Source: Oxyruncus cristatus (Eukaryota > Chordata > Aves > Passeriformes > Cotingidae). Taken from it: a DNA stretch of 64,000 nt. Below, piece by piece: positions 51,296-63,630 of this stretch; position 1 is the first letter of the stretch, and each line of letters opens with the position of its first letter. A model generated the notes under the pieces. The model did no database searches and was not told where the DNA came from. It saw only the letters and a list, made by a program, of their open reading frames with translations. The position numbers and the translations under genes were made by a program. Where the stretch lies: NCBI GenBank assembly GCA_013399855.1, contig VXAY01002479.1, positions 841,103 through 905,102 on the forward strand, read 5' to 3'.

Positions 51296-52420
51296 CTTGG
51301 CCGCAGGGGCCGCGGGCCGAGGCCGGGCGGTGATGGCAGCTGCCCCTGAAGGGAGATAATCCAGCCAGGGAGATTCAAACCCCCCGCTTCCTCCTCGTCT
51401 TCCTCTCCTCCCTCCCTCCCTCCCGACCCCAGCGCTGCCTCCTCCGGCCCCTTCAGCTCTCCGCGCCCGCGTCAATCCCGAGGGGAAGCCCGGCAGCGGC
51501 AGCGCTCAGCCATCCGCCCCTTCTCTTCGCCGTCCTCCTCAGGGCTCATCGCTCCCGTCTTCTTCCATGGAGGAGGAGGAGGAGGAGGAGAAGAGCCGCC
51601 TCTTGACCTTGTGTTTTCTCCTCGCCAGAGATGCCCCCCGCCGGCGCGCACACACCACCCTGGACCATGTATCCCGCGGCTCCCCCTCCTCCTTTGTGGT
51701 CCCGGTGCCCGCGGCTCCCACGCAGCGGCAGCGCGGGGAGGGAGGCGGGGAACGCCGTCCCCTCGCCAGGCAGCCAGCTGGGAAGTGAGGGCGGCCGGGC
51801 CCCGGAGCCGCTACAGCATCGAGCTCCGGCGGGGCGGGGAAAGGGCTGGAGAGCTCTTATCTGCCGCTCCGTTATTAGCCCTGCGGGGAAGGGAGGCGTG
51901 CGGCGGGGAGAGGAGGGTTAACAGCTCCTCCGCGTCCCAGCTGACAGCTTCCAAGCAGCCATTTTTAAAGGCTAATTGTCATCTCCGCTCGGAGCCGCCT
52001 CCCGCTCCTCGGTCCGCTTGGATCCGTCCCTGGCTGGGGAGGGGGGTCCGGCCCCGGGAGGGGGAACCGCGCACCGGCAGCTCCCGCACGCCGCGCCCGC
52101 CCCTTCCCCCGCGCTCCCAGGACACTCTGCCGCCCACGCTATGGAAAGCAAGGGGATGGGGAGATGGAGCGGCACCGGGCGCGGAGCTCCCGTGGCTTTG
52201 TGCGGCCACCGCCCGCACCGCGGGGGCGGCCCCGCCCGGCGCTCGGGAGCGGGGGAGCGGCCCCCGGAGCCCTCGGGGACCCCCGACCCGCTCCTCCGAA
52301 GGCTCTGGTGTCCCCCCGTCAGCTACCTTGGCTCCTCTTCGCCGGGCCGGGCTGCTCCGGTGTGTTCCTCAGGTCCTGCAAAGTTCAGAGGCGGTTTTCT
52401 TTGAACTCACCCCGGTCGGT
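51030..52420 (-). promoter_or_regulatory. ATRNL1: CpG island with ATRNL1 promoter and 5' UTR
   Basis: About 1.4 kb of strongly GC-rich, CpG-dense sequence stands out from the AT-rich surroundings and covers ATRNL1 exon 1 and its upstream flank. GC-box-like runs (GGGGCGGGG, CCCCGCCC) occur at several places, for example near 51830 and 52090-52240. I see no convincing TATA box at a suitable distance, which fits a dispersed CpG-island promoter. The exact transcription start cannot be read from sequence. A TTATCTCCCTTCAG stretch near 51335-51350 on the minus strand resembles a splice acceptor just upstream of the ATG, so an extra 5' untranslated exon feeding exon 1 is possible but unproven. Confidence 0.85.
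51567..51593 (+). repeat. (GGA)n trinucleotide run in the CpG island
   Basis: Seven near-perfect GGA units, purine-rich on the plus strand, upstream of ATRNL1 exon 1. Likely length-polymorphic. It lies in promoter or 5' UTR sequence of the minus-strand gene, where such GA-rich runs are common. Confidence 0.8.
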
Positions 52421-53039
52421 ACTGGAAGAGATGTTACAGCTTGTTTTGAAACCCTCACCTTTCTAAGGTTTGCTCCATCTTCTCTTTTGACGGTTCAAAT
52501 CAAGACCTTGCCTCCTGCTTATAACATGATGAGCAGTCACGAAAGTTCTTGTGCTAACATAAGCCTTGTAATAAAGTTGTCTAAAATGTCCTTTTTTTTC
52601 CCCCCGAAACGTGTTTCACACACAGTCCATCTTTTCCAACTCTACTATAACCTGTTTTCATTTCCCAGTCAGTCAAATCCTCTGAAACTTTCTCCTAACA
52701 CTGAAATTGGGAATTAATGACATGATGTTTTTGTCCCAAGCAGATGAAGAGGGGGTATTCAATTTCATCTCCTGGCAGCATCTCAAAATAGGTAAGTTCA
52801 AAGTGAGCCCTTTTAGAGTCTGGAATCAGATCCAAATTGACCACTCTCCAGATTCTGAAGTTCTTACCCTTGGGGCACATAGGAATTGTTTGGGGTTTGG
52901 TTTAACCTGTTTTCCTAGGCACACCATTAAACCTTAACCTAAATTCCCAAAAAATCAATCAGTACTACTGTAAAGGGTATCTATTTGTGCTTTGTGTGAA
53001 AAAAAGAGTCCAACCCAAGTCAGGATGTCAAAGCTAAAC

Positions 53040-53200
53040 ACAGTAGACATCACAGAAAAAGAGTGTGTGCCTTAAGGAGCTTACAGTCTTGATGGAGGGA
53101 ACACCTGCAAGTGTGTGAGGAAAACAGAGGTGAAAAGTGATTTTTCCAGAGGATGTCAGGAGGTCCAAAAGCCGCTGTCAGACCAGGAGTACATTGTACA
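53040..53200. repeat. Possible ancient L3/CR1-class remnant
   Basis: CCTTAAGGAGCTTACAGTCT followed by a GGAGGGAACAC stretch resembles a motif common in old amniote L3-class repeats ('CTCAAGGAGCTTACAGTCT'). Family and orientation are not certain. Confidence 0.35.
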
Positions 53201-53888
53201 TTGTCTTCCTAACAGCTGAGATAGATCATTTCATTGTCCTGCATCAGACACATTTCACAGCTATTAGGCATCTCTTTGTTGGTGTTTGGTAATGACTTTG
53301 TGAGTTCATGCAAGGAGGGGAAATGGAAATTGTGTTGCTGCTTTATATTTCATGATAAAAAGCTAAGGCTGAAGCCTTTGCCGAACAGTCTGCTAATTGT
53401 ACAATATCACATGTGATTAAGGCTACTGAACAACTGTCCTCTGTTAAATACCATTATGGGACCTGAAATGCAGTTAAAAGGAGATCCCAGTCCAAGACAC
53501 AATGTCAGTTCAAGAATACCCTTTGATACAGAAACACTTTAAGCATAGTTTTGCTTACCATGACAGGGTAATATCATACATTCCTCCTCCACTTTCTCAA
53601 TTCCTTTCAACCAACCAGAAAAGCTCTAAAGCTGGAACCATCATTTTCTGAGACTGAAGGTTTTGTTTCAGATCTGAAGAAGTCAGCCAAATTTTTGAAA
53701 ATGCTTTAAATTAAAATTCAAAATTTTTGAAATTTCCGTTCAGAGCAAAGCTAGTATTTCAACAACCTCATACCAGGCAAGAGATCTATTCAAAAGCACA
53801 AAACCAAAGCAACAACAACAAAAGAAGTACAAAGTTATGTTGGGCAAACTTAAACAGCTTTTTAGTGATTGTGTGAGGCTTGAGGGGG

Positions 53889-53904
53889 AAAAAAAAAAAA
53901 AAAA
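53889..53904 (+). repeat. Poly(A) run, 16 bases
   Basis: A16 followed by CAACAAAAAACAC; low-complexity A-rich stretch in intergenic DNA. Confidence 0.8.
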
Positions 53905-55641
53905 CAACAAAAAACACAAATAGGCCAACAGGAAAGCACTAGAGCGGTTATAAGAGGTGCAGAGAATAGCATGATAGTGCTTTTAATGATTAAACAATCA
54001 TTAAAAAAAACCCCATAAACACAACTATAAAGGTTTCTAGATTTAGAACATTGAGGAAGAAACATCACATTGCTGTCCCCTGAACAAAAAGTAACACACT
54101 GTGAAAATAAAGGAATGCAAAGTTTTTGTCTGCTGAATGTCACAGCAATGCAGTAGGTATTTCATAATGCCAGGAAATGAACGATGTACAAATGCCAGTA
54201 CTGGTTCTCTTCTGTGCTGATTTGATGGGATTTTTTTGGTGTCAGATGAAGTTAACAAATCTGGCTGTGAGGATTCAGATCTGTCAATCCTTTCAATTTT
54301 ACATGCATATCTTTAAGTTCCACTTTTCTTGCAAGTGTAACATTTTACACCTTTCATCCTTTCAGTTCTTGACACAGAAATCATTTACACTTTTAAAGAA
54401 CTAATGTACTGAACCATCTTGGGTAGATTTAGAACCTAAAAGCATCTGAACAACTTCTCGAAAGTTCTAAATTACTGAATAAAAATAGATAATGAGATTA
54501 CAAACTAGAGCAATGATGTAGATGTGAACAAAGTCTTCCAAGAATACATCCATTGTAGCAGGGAAGGAAAAAAACCCAACCAAATATAAAGGCTTCCAGG
54601 TTGCTACTATCAAAACCTAAGCACTAGTATACAAGGAAAAATGCTGATACGTTCATGTCCATTCACTAAAACAGCTTAAAGTGTATTTAAATTCTTGATG
54701 GTTGTTGTTGTGAGACAGGGTGGAGCGGATACGCCAAAACAGCTCTCAAACACAGACTTCTTCAGCTGTTCAGAATTTCTGCAAGCTTCTAAGGACAAGA
54801 ATATAGCAGAAACCATCCCCTCCTCCCTGTCCCCCATACGCACACCTCCCCGCTCTGCTGGCCCTCCCCTACAGGATGATACTCATGAAGCCTTGCTTCA
54901 GACATCCTTTTCCCTTAAGGATGCTTAATCCTATTTACAGTGTCCAGTGCAGATGTGTTTTTACAGTGATGTTGAGAAGAACAATAGAAGCAGCTGAAGA
55001 GAAGAGGGAGAAAAATGATTATCATTTGGGTTGACCTCTTCGCAAGGATATTAAGAGAGACAGATATTTTCTATGCCCTTTCCTTTGTCCTTGGGACAGA
55101 TATTACTGGACTCATTAAGTGAAAGGGGCCAAGCTCTGCGCTGCTTTTGGACAGGGAAATATAGATCTGAGTTGGCCTTATGACATATTGGTAAAACTGC
55201 TGTGCAGATGGCTGTAAAAGAGGGAATAGGTACAGAGTGATTGGAGAGCTTAGCACACCAGAACAGTGTTCAGGCTTCCTACTGAACCTTACAAGGACAA
55301 CCTGAGTGTAGGCTTTCCCTTTTCTTTCCAAATATGTGGCCAACACTTTGTATGGAGGGTAACAAAAGGTGGTGGGGTTTTTTGTTTGGTTGGTTTTTTG
55401 TTTTTTTTTTTTGTAAATCTCATGCTCACTTTTCATTGAGCAACATTGAGTCACCTGAGCCATTCCATAAAACCCTTTCTGATATTATTAAAACCATCAG
55501 TCCCTTCCATGAGGTAAAACAAATGTGTCCCTACTTATCAGATTCTAATGCTAACAGAATAATGTGTGTTACAATTTTCTGTTCATATTATCCTATCCAG
55601 TAAGTCAGCTCTTGGGAGCTATCAATTTCATAAGATTAAAA

Positions 55642-55736
55642 ATATAAGCCTTCCCTTGCCTACTCATTTTTTTCTAAATTTAGAAAGAAATATAAGCCAT
55701 CCCATGCCTACTCATTTTTTCTAAATTTAGAAAGAC
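55642..55736 (+). repeat. 48-bp tandem duplication (two copies)
   Basis: ATATAAGCC-TCCC-TGCCTAC followed by a T-run and CTAAATTTAGAAAG appears twice, at 55642-55689 and 55690-55736. The copies differ by two substitutions, one T in the T-run, and the last bases. The high identity indicates a fairly recent duplication. Confidence 0.92.
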
Positions 55737-58648
55737 ATCAACTTTTCACAAAATTCACTGATACACTTTTAAAGTGAAACCTTGAAACCTTGATAGAAAG
55801 TCTTACCTGTCTTAACACCCTTCCATGTATTTTGCTACAGCAGTAAGTCGACATGAATCATGATCTCCAAGAAGCAAACTGCCATAAAATAAAGACTGTA
55901 GATGCTGTAGGAAGCTTGCCAAACTCAGAAAGATCTACAAAACAAAGGAGGGGAAAACTAATGATTCTTTAATTTTCTCAGAAATCAATATCTGGAGAAA
56001 AAAAAATGTACAGTCAGTTCTGTATTTTTTATGCATGTGCATAAGCTGACGTGTCAAATCTATTCTACAAAGAAAGGGCTAGAGTTTTACTGAAACGTTC
56101 GCTCATTTGCAGAATTTTTCCCTGAAGAAAAGAATAATGACATTTTTGCATTCTTATTTTTAAGTTGTGGACTGTGGATGAAGAATAACGTGGTAAATTA
56201 CAAGTTGTTCAGATCCGTTGAGATGTGAAAGAGACTTCAGAAAAACAGACAATGCCAAGTTCCTTCAGCATCGATAATGACATTGTCATTATTTGAAACA
56301 CCTGTTTGCTTTCAAACAAAAGTCTACTAAACCAGGAAATAAAAGCATACTATGTTTTTCTATATACTATGGAATATTTTCTATATACTTTCTGCACACT
56401 TTCTGCTAAAAATTAAATAGTCTATCTGAGCATTTCCATTTATGATTGAACAAATCAGCCAATGTTCATCATGACTCTTAGTATGAACCTTTTTTTAAAA
56501 AAAGTACTCAGTTTTTAGAAGCCTTTCTACTGAATAGATATGTGATTTTATGCCATTGCTGAAACCCTGATGCACTGACATTTCCCAAGGCAAATGTCCC
56601 TTCTGCTGAGTATTTTTCTGCATCCGTTCTCCTGCCTTTCATTTTTCCTGCAATTCCTTCTGGAGTTTTTCACAATCCTGCTTAATCTTGCCTAAGCTAG
56701 GGCATTTTTTCCTTGTCAGCAAAGCTCAGTCTCACAACTCAACCTTCCTTACACATCATTAGTAGGTATACTGAATTTATCCAATACCCTTTAATGAACC
56801 CAAAGGGACACTGTTATTAGACTTTTTTCCAGCTGAGAAAGCATTTACTTTGAGTTATTTTCTCTCATTCTGTTATAAATCAGGAAATGATCTTTGGGAT
56901 TCTTCTTTTGCCTTTGTTTCTGTATTTATTCTTTGTATTCACAAGTTTCAGCAAAATGCTGAAAAAATTATTAGAGGATAATGAAATTCCATCGACCTTA
57001 CTGGGATTTAAACCCCTTCTTCAGAATTTAGCAGAGGTTTCCACATTTTTTCTGGCTCATTTGCTGAATGATATTAAAAAAAAGCCTTACTAAAAGATTT
57101 TGAAAGTAAAAATAAACCATATGCTCCAATTTTCTCCTATCCACTATTTTTTCTTCTCAAGGCTTAGGAAGACTGCATTTATTATTGGTGGCTTACTGGT
57201 TCTTCCTCATCACATTATACTTTACCTAAGAGCTTTGTGAGTCCTACACCAATTTCTTCAAAGACTATCAAAGCATTGTTTTTGTCAGTCCTTACTGTCA
57301 GGCTGACAAATTGTATCTCTTTTGGAAGAAAAAAAAAAAAACAGTTGGCTAAATGTTAAATCAGCACTATAATCAGTATTTCAATTAATACAATTTTCAT
57401 CTTTATACCATGGTTCAGCTCCTTAGGTGTGATATTGCCTAGTCTTAGTGATTCTACTGCAATATAATCTCATGCAGATTTTTTTACTTTTCTTTTAAAA
57501 GAACTTGGCTACCTCGCTAACCTTTTAATACTTAATTTTTCAATATTTTTTAACACTGTAATGAAATAATTTGCTTTCCCCAAAGTCATATTTCCCTTTC
57601 CAGTTGCTACTTCCCGAGCCTTCTGAATTTTCCTGGGTTTTCCTTATATGTATTTTTTTAAAAATTACTTCCTCCTTTTTTCAGTTAATACTTGAGTAGT
57701 TGTACTATTAAACTTTGGAAAGTGATCCTTGCAAAAAAAAATGGAAAAACAAGTCCATCAAATAGGCCATAACAAGGATAGTGAAACAATAATTGTACGA
57801 GGCATAATGGAGTAATGGAATAAAATTATGCTCTTTTTTCCCACTTGATTTGCATAAAATTGGCAAAAATGAGAGGCTATGCATGCATTGATCTCTGTCT
57901 TCTCTACTAGATGTCAAAAAAGAATTGAGTAGATTAAATTTTCCCTCAGTATTCATGTCGAAACAGACATTATATGCCAGGAACATAACTGGCATATTGT
58001 ATTAATTCAATACAACTATTTTCAGTAATTTGAAGAAATAACTCTCTTGTATAAATACAATACTTTTTCAAGCACAGAAGCAGTTATTTAATTAGCTTAA
58101 CACATTAATTTCCACATTTTCAGATAATAGTAGAAATAACAATTATGAAAGATTACTTTATTTATCTCAAGTAACAAGTTTTTTTGCCAGAAAAAAACCA
58201 AAGAGATGCATGTGGCATCTCTTTTTTGTATACTTGTGCACTGGTGTTACTGCAGGGATGAGGCTAAAGGAGCTACGAGTAGAGATGCTGACCTTATCCA
58301 TGCCCTCAGCCAGGGATAAAGGCTCAGGCTGTGCCATGGGGAGGTCTGGCTGCACAGGTGCTGCACAGGTGGGCATGCAGGAGAGCTGTCTGTAAGGCTC
58401 ACTGCTGAGGAAAACCTTCTCACCAGGCCTGGCAAATTGCTCTTCACCGGCAAGGCTTTGAACCAGTTTTAAAAGGGGCCTGTGAAAAAAATCTGCAGGA
58501 TTTACTACACTCTCCTTTCAGGTTGTGGGTTCAGAATGTGTACGGCCAAAGCCAAGGAGGGGAGGAGAGAGAGGAGAGAATGGAAAAGTTTGTAAGAAGG
58601 GGAGAATGCAAAGTGAGCCATCAAACACCTGAAGTACAGATCCACAGA

Positions 58649-59175
58649 CAGAATCACGGAACCAGTTAGGTTGGAAAAGACCTCTGAGATTGTCGAGTCC
58701 AACCAATGACCGAACACTGCCCTGTCTGCCAGACCATGGCACTGAGTGCCACATCCAGTCTTTCCTGGAACACTTCCAGGGACAGTGACTCCACCACGTC
58801 CCTGGGGAGCCAATTCCAATGTCTAATCACCCTTTCTGTCTAGAATTTCTTTCTAATGTCCAACCCAAACCTCCCCTGACTCATCTTGAGGCCATTTCCT
58901 CTCGTCCTGTCGCTTGTTACCTGGCAGAAGAGGCCGACCCCACCCAGCTACAACCTCCTTTTACGTAGTTGTAGGGAGTGGTAAGATCACCCCTGAGCCT
59001 CCTCTTCTCCAGGCTGAACACCCCCAGCTCCCACAGCCACTCCTCATAGGATGTCCGCTCTTCACCAGCTCCACTGCCCTTCCCTGGACCCACTCCAGCA
59101 CCTCAATGTTCTTCCTGAATTGAGGGGCCCAGAGCTGGACATAGTAAACACTGTAGTCTGAAATATCAGTGCTGG
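58649..59175 (-). mobile_element. CR1 LINE 3' region
   Basis: Antisense CR1: the plus strand starts GAATCACGGAACCAGTTAGG, then TTGGAAAAGACCTCTGAGAT, the reverse complement of the CR1 terminus. It continues through CCAATTCCAATGTCTAATCA, CCATTTCCTCTCGTCCTGTC and CTGAGCCTCCTCTTCTCCAG to GGGGCCCAGAGCTGGACATA. About 520 bp are retained, better preserved than the copy at 21-22 kb, so younger. Short open frames here on both strands belong to it. Confidence 0.93.
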
Positions 59176-61873
59176 ACTGTATGGTCTCAATACCACAGTG
59201 ACTGGCATTGCAGAAGGTCTGGCTGGGTAAACAGCAACATGGGAGTGCAGTTAGAGAAAGGCATAGCATATTCCAGAAGAACAGCCATAGGAGAAATCAG
59301 GTGTCATGTCTTGCAAAGGGCACGTTTACTTCTCCTGAAGTCTAGGAAAAAAACGACAGGAAGATATGTTGAACGCCACTTGAAGTATGAGTGAGAAAAA
59401 GAGCACATCACCATGTGCTACAGGATTAAACCAAAGATTTTTCTAATCAGGAGGCTTTTTCAATAAGGCAACTCTTGGATTTATCCCAGGGGCAGAAGCT
59501 GGAAAGACCTGTATGTCAGGACCTCGTGGGAATACGTTCTCTAGTGGGATGAGAATACAACTATCTGAGGCTCTTCTAGAAAAAGCAGTAAGGCAGGACA
59601 TAGCTGCCTATTAAGTTCTTCAAATGTGCAAGGGACTGCTTTTTTATTTCATAAAGTGGAGAAAATGACACAGAAAGTAACTATTTTAGGTTTAATTCCA
59701 ATTCTTTAGGAGGAAGTGGTTGAGAATCTTAGAGTGGAAGTTAATTCAAGTGAAAAAGATCATAAAAATGATAAATTTTCCATTCTTCCTTTAAATTGTT
59801 ACTAACAAAATGAGGGCAATGGACTTCAACTAGCTCTGGGGAATGCAAGTATCTGAGAAGTGATAAGGAAAAAAGGAATGTAAGACATAAAGACAGAAGA
59901 GCAAATTATCCTAACATGGAGGAAAGATGAGAATTACATCAAAAAGTAACATGGTTGCATCAGGAATTTTTTAACAATCTGAAAATCTTTTTTAAAAAAT
60001 CAGAAAATACGGGAAAAAATGACACATATATAATGATAAATATAAAGAAATAGAACAAGCAAGACAGATTAAAATGAAAAAATGCTGAAGCACAGAACAG
60101 GTCACAAGTGGCATGAATGATATTCATATTCTGTTCAAATCGGAGAGATCTGTGCTTGAAATAGTAGTAAGTTCTCTATTTCTTTGTATCAGAAGACTGC
60201 TGTTTTCCACAAGGATTATACCCCATTACGATGGCTTGTCAGTTGTTTTCGACCCATTTTTCTCTCCAAATTCTCCATCTCATACTGATGCTGTACCTCT
60301 TGAATTCATCTAAAAGCAATTTCAAATGCTTGAAGCAAAGACAGATGGTGGAGTTTCATTTTTTTCAGGTGCCTTCCCCAGTCACATTGACTTTGACTGT
60401 CCACCATCACTACAAGATGAGACGTGCATCTGGCCTCCTGAAATTAATTCCATGTATCACAGTATGCTTCTGTCAGAGCTGCACGTGGTCATATGAAATA
60501 TTAAAATGATGTTCAAAACAAGATTATGAAATATGATTTTCAACTGTGTCCCATTGAGCTTATCTGTGGCTTCATCACTGCTAAAAAAAAAAAAATGTTA
60601 TTACCTGTGCATCAGTATCAGGAGAACCACACACTGAAAGGTAACACTCTGGATGGGTTTTGCCTCTAACTACAAGTAATGTTGTTATGCCATGAATAAA
60701 AATAGCTTCTGGCTATATGAAAGCCCGAGAAAAGGAAGGTTTAATAAAATCTCATGGAAAAAAAATTTTTGCAAAATGTCTTTATTTCAGAGCAGTGTTT
60801 TATATGGCAGTATAAGTAAGTTTACTGTATTTTGTGCTTCTGTATTTTTCTCCTTTCCCTCATTTTTCTACCTAGGGGAAGATTGCTTTGTTGTTTACCA
60901 AAAAAAAACAAAGTGAGAAAAATCATGATTTGCTCTGAGTTGCTTTCCATCCATTTAAATAATTCAAATGTCTAATTACACCAGCAGAAATATTTCATCA
61001 TAAACTTTGCCTTTATAAATTACTGGCTGAAAAGCTTCCATAATGTAAGGCAAGTTATAAAGTTTTAACCTGATGTTAAAGTGTTAACGTAGATGTGCAC
61101 ACACACACACAGAGTAACACACTTTTAAAATTTTGTAATTGTTCTAGGCTTTTTTTTGTGTTTTTTCTTAGTTCACATACCCTCACCTACAGGCACACCT
61201 TATTCTAGAATCTGCCTTTATGAAGTAGAAAGTTCCAGGTGTTACTTCCCCCGCTGAAAGGGATTACCATTAGCAAGGCACCAATAATTCCTCAAATAAA
61301 AAGGCTGTTAGATGTCTAGGTTTGTGTATGAACACTGGTCAAATATAAAATAAATGCCAATTTTATAAATAGCAGACAGTATGGATGTTTCCTGTGCGTA
61401 TTTTGGGCAAAAACGAATGCCCATATCTCTCTGAAGAATATCAGAAAATTATAGCTGCAGAACAACAGCACATCACTTGAAGGGTAGGTTTAGACACTGA
61501 GCTTTCACAAGTTTGTATGGTCTGCAATTAAAGAGAACAAACTCAGGAATTACAGTCTGGGCCTCGAGGGAAAAGTATTTAATGTGCCTGTTTGCCTCTT
61601 AACTGGAAGAAAACGCTGTTAGTACAGTCAGCTGCCTATGGGAAAGAATGCAGAAACACCTCTGAGGAATGATGGTGACAGCTCACACCTGAGGAGTTCT
61701 AAATCCGGCAAAGCCCCATGTGGCACTGGGTAACAGCTGAGCAGCTGGGGCTGTCTTGACCTTCAGAGGTACCATAAAAAGCAGAGGTGACGAAAACAAT
61801 GTTGGAGTTAAAAAAAAATCTTCACCTTTAATGACCTTGAAAAGAAGATGAACCTTAAAAAGGCAGACCTTAC

Positions 61874-61969
61874 CTGAGCATGGGAATGTTGTGACATTGG
61901 CTTTAGCATGCATTCACCCAAATCCGTGAACTGCTTGAGCTCTTCTGGAGTACCTTCAAGAGAAGACAT
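61874..61969 (-). other. Possible first coding exon (speculative)
   Basis: On the minus strand an ATG with G at -3 opens 32 codons, MSSLEGTPEELKQFTDLGEC and twelve more, ending exactly at a strong donor CAG|GTAAGG. An upstream TTTAG at about 61980 could alternatively act as acceptor. The peptide is not recognised and the length is within chance. Confidence 0.2.
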
Positions 61970-62031
61970 TTCACATACTAAATTAATTTGTAAAGTCTAA
62001 CAGTAAAAACATTCGCTTAAGAAATTGCTAC

Positions 62032-62156
62032 CTTGCCTTTTTTGTCTTAATCACCCACTTGGGATCAAGAATCAGAGCAGAGAACCATCCTCCACGTTCA
62101 AGTAGTGTGTCATCAGAAGTTAAGATCTGATTATGTGCCAGATAGCAAGGATAGCC
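62032..62156 (-). other. Possible internal exon (speculative)
   Basis: 125 bp on the minus strand between an acceptor (ATTTTTTTCCAG) and a donor CAAG|GTAGCA, open in one frame for 41 codons including LLERGGWFSALILDPKWV. Not recognised. It is too close to the 61874-61969 segment (about 60 bp) for both to be exons of one transcript with a normal intron. Confidence 0.2.
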
Positions 62157-63539
62157 CTGGAAAAAAATCGGGAGCCTTTCTGTAAAACAATTACGGAAGG
62201 GAAAAAGTATGTAAACAGATGAGTACAGTTTGAACTCGGGGCAAAAATACAGCACACACTGCCCAAACCTTCAGAATATGCTTGGCTTGCGTATTTGATG
62301 CTTTTCTTGCCTAATGACTGCTCTCTGGCCTTCCTGCCCAAACTTTTGACATTGTGTCTGTGCAAAAATACCACATTACATTTTATACAAGGGCTATCTT
62401 TCATGTGACTGTATCTGAGGATATCTGCATTATGAAGCAAGACCAGAACAGTCCCTAAATTAAGGGAGAAAGAGGGAGGGAAAGCAAAAGTGTCTGTCAC
62501 ACTCTTTATTATGGAAGCTGATTTTCACATCTGCAGAGAAATATAAGCATAATTCATATGACTTGTCAAGGGAAATATGATTGAATTATCTCTATAGCCC
62601 AGCTGAAAGGTGAAATGATGAGCAACCTGGAATTAAATTAAAAACCTAAACCCATTAAAGTATTCAGATTTCCCAGTCTAAGATAAAAGTGAAAACCTTT
62701 GAAATTAAGCAGTCTTCCTACCCTTATCTCTGAAGCTGAAGACGCTGCTGCTTTGGATAACACAAAGGAAGCCAGACTGGATTATTGCTCATTTGAACAC
62801 TGGTTTTCAAATGCACCATATTTTCCTCAAGAAATGAACATTATTCATTTCAGCTTATATTGGATATCAAAGTAGCTATAGAGAAGGACACAAAATAAAT
62901 TACCAACCATCCTTTGATCCCAACACACTCCCACTGCTCTGCTTTCCTACTCCAGAGAACAATGTGAAGGAACCAAATCTATTCCTTATTCTCAGCACAG
63001 TGCTGCACATTCTGAGTCTTTCAAAGCTCATTCCTTTTCTGAAGGATGTCTTTATTCTTAATAAATTTGAAACTATGCACAAGATTTCCTCAAATGCCAG
63101 TTTTCGCACATGATCTCTCCTTGCCTTCAAAGTGATTCCTCTTAAAATGCAATTCATGAATCCCACCTTGTCTGGCTTGAAGAGACAAACAAATAGTTCC
63201 CAAAGTCTATTCATCCATCCCATCACAGGGAAATACATTTCCTACAGAAGGGTTCCATTCTCATGTGCAGTATGAACAAGAAAAATAAAGTGGTTTTCTG
63301 TTTAAACTCATTTTCATGTTGCTGCAGTTACTCTTTTGCATCATGTGAAATTAATCCTTGCCTGCTTTCATAGAGGCATTTAGAAAACAATAATGATGAA
63401 ACAACACCATCTCACCTTTATTCTCAAAATAAGGTTGAATAATAAGCCTGATAACTTACATTACTGTAAAAACTTATAAAATCCACATATAATCTCATAA
63501 AACTATAATTCAAATGGAGCCACAAGGGGTCAAAATCAA

Positions 63540-63630
63540 ATCACTATACATATAACATGCATATAACTGCATTTACATATACTGTATATGCATATAAATG
63601 TATATACAAATTACATATGTATAACAAAGT
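63540..63630. repeat. TA-rich low-complexity stretch
   Basis: Alternating purine-pyrimidine sequence rich in ATATAC, CATATA and TGTATA. It contains several short palindromes but no perfect long repeat unit. Confidence 0.6.

Larger units (their letters stand above)
52421..58640. other. Intergenic sequence upstream of ATRNL1
   Basis: AT-rich with no recognisable gene. It contains a possible old LINE piece near 53.04-53.2 kb, an A16 run, a 48-bp tandem duplication at 55.64 kb and short perfect inverted repeats at 56.27 and 58.20 kb. A consensus plus-strand donor (TAG|GTAAGT) lies near 52791, which could belong to a divergent transcript from the CpG island, but no partner exon is evident. Confidence 0.7.

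Noticed and set aside
51296..51475. 60-codon N-terminal extension of ATRNL1 exon 1
   Set aside because: The frame is open but has no ATG upstream of 51295 (the first possible codon is TTG). The ATG at 51293-51295 has a strong Kozak context and matches the family N-terminus.
51611..52717. 368-codon plus-strand open frame, the longest in the window
   Set aside because: It lies in the CpG island, where stop codons are rare because they are AT-rich. The translation is Pro/Arg/Gly/Ala-rich, resembles no protein I know, and runs on into AT-rich sequence without a splice structure.
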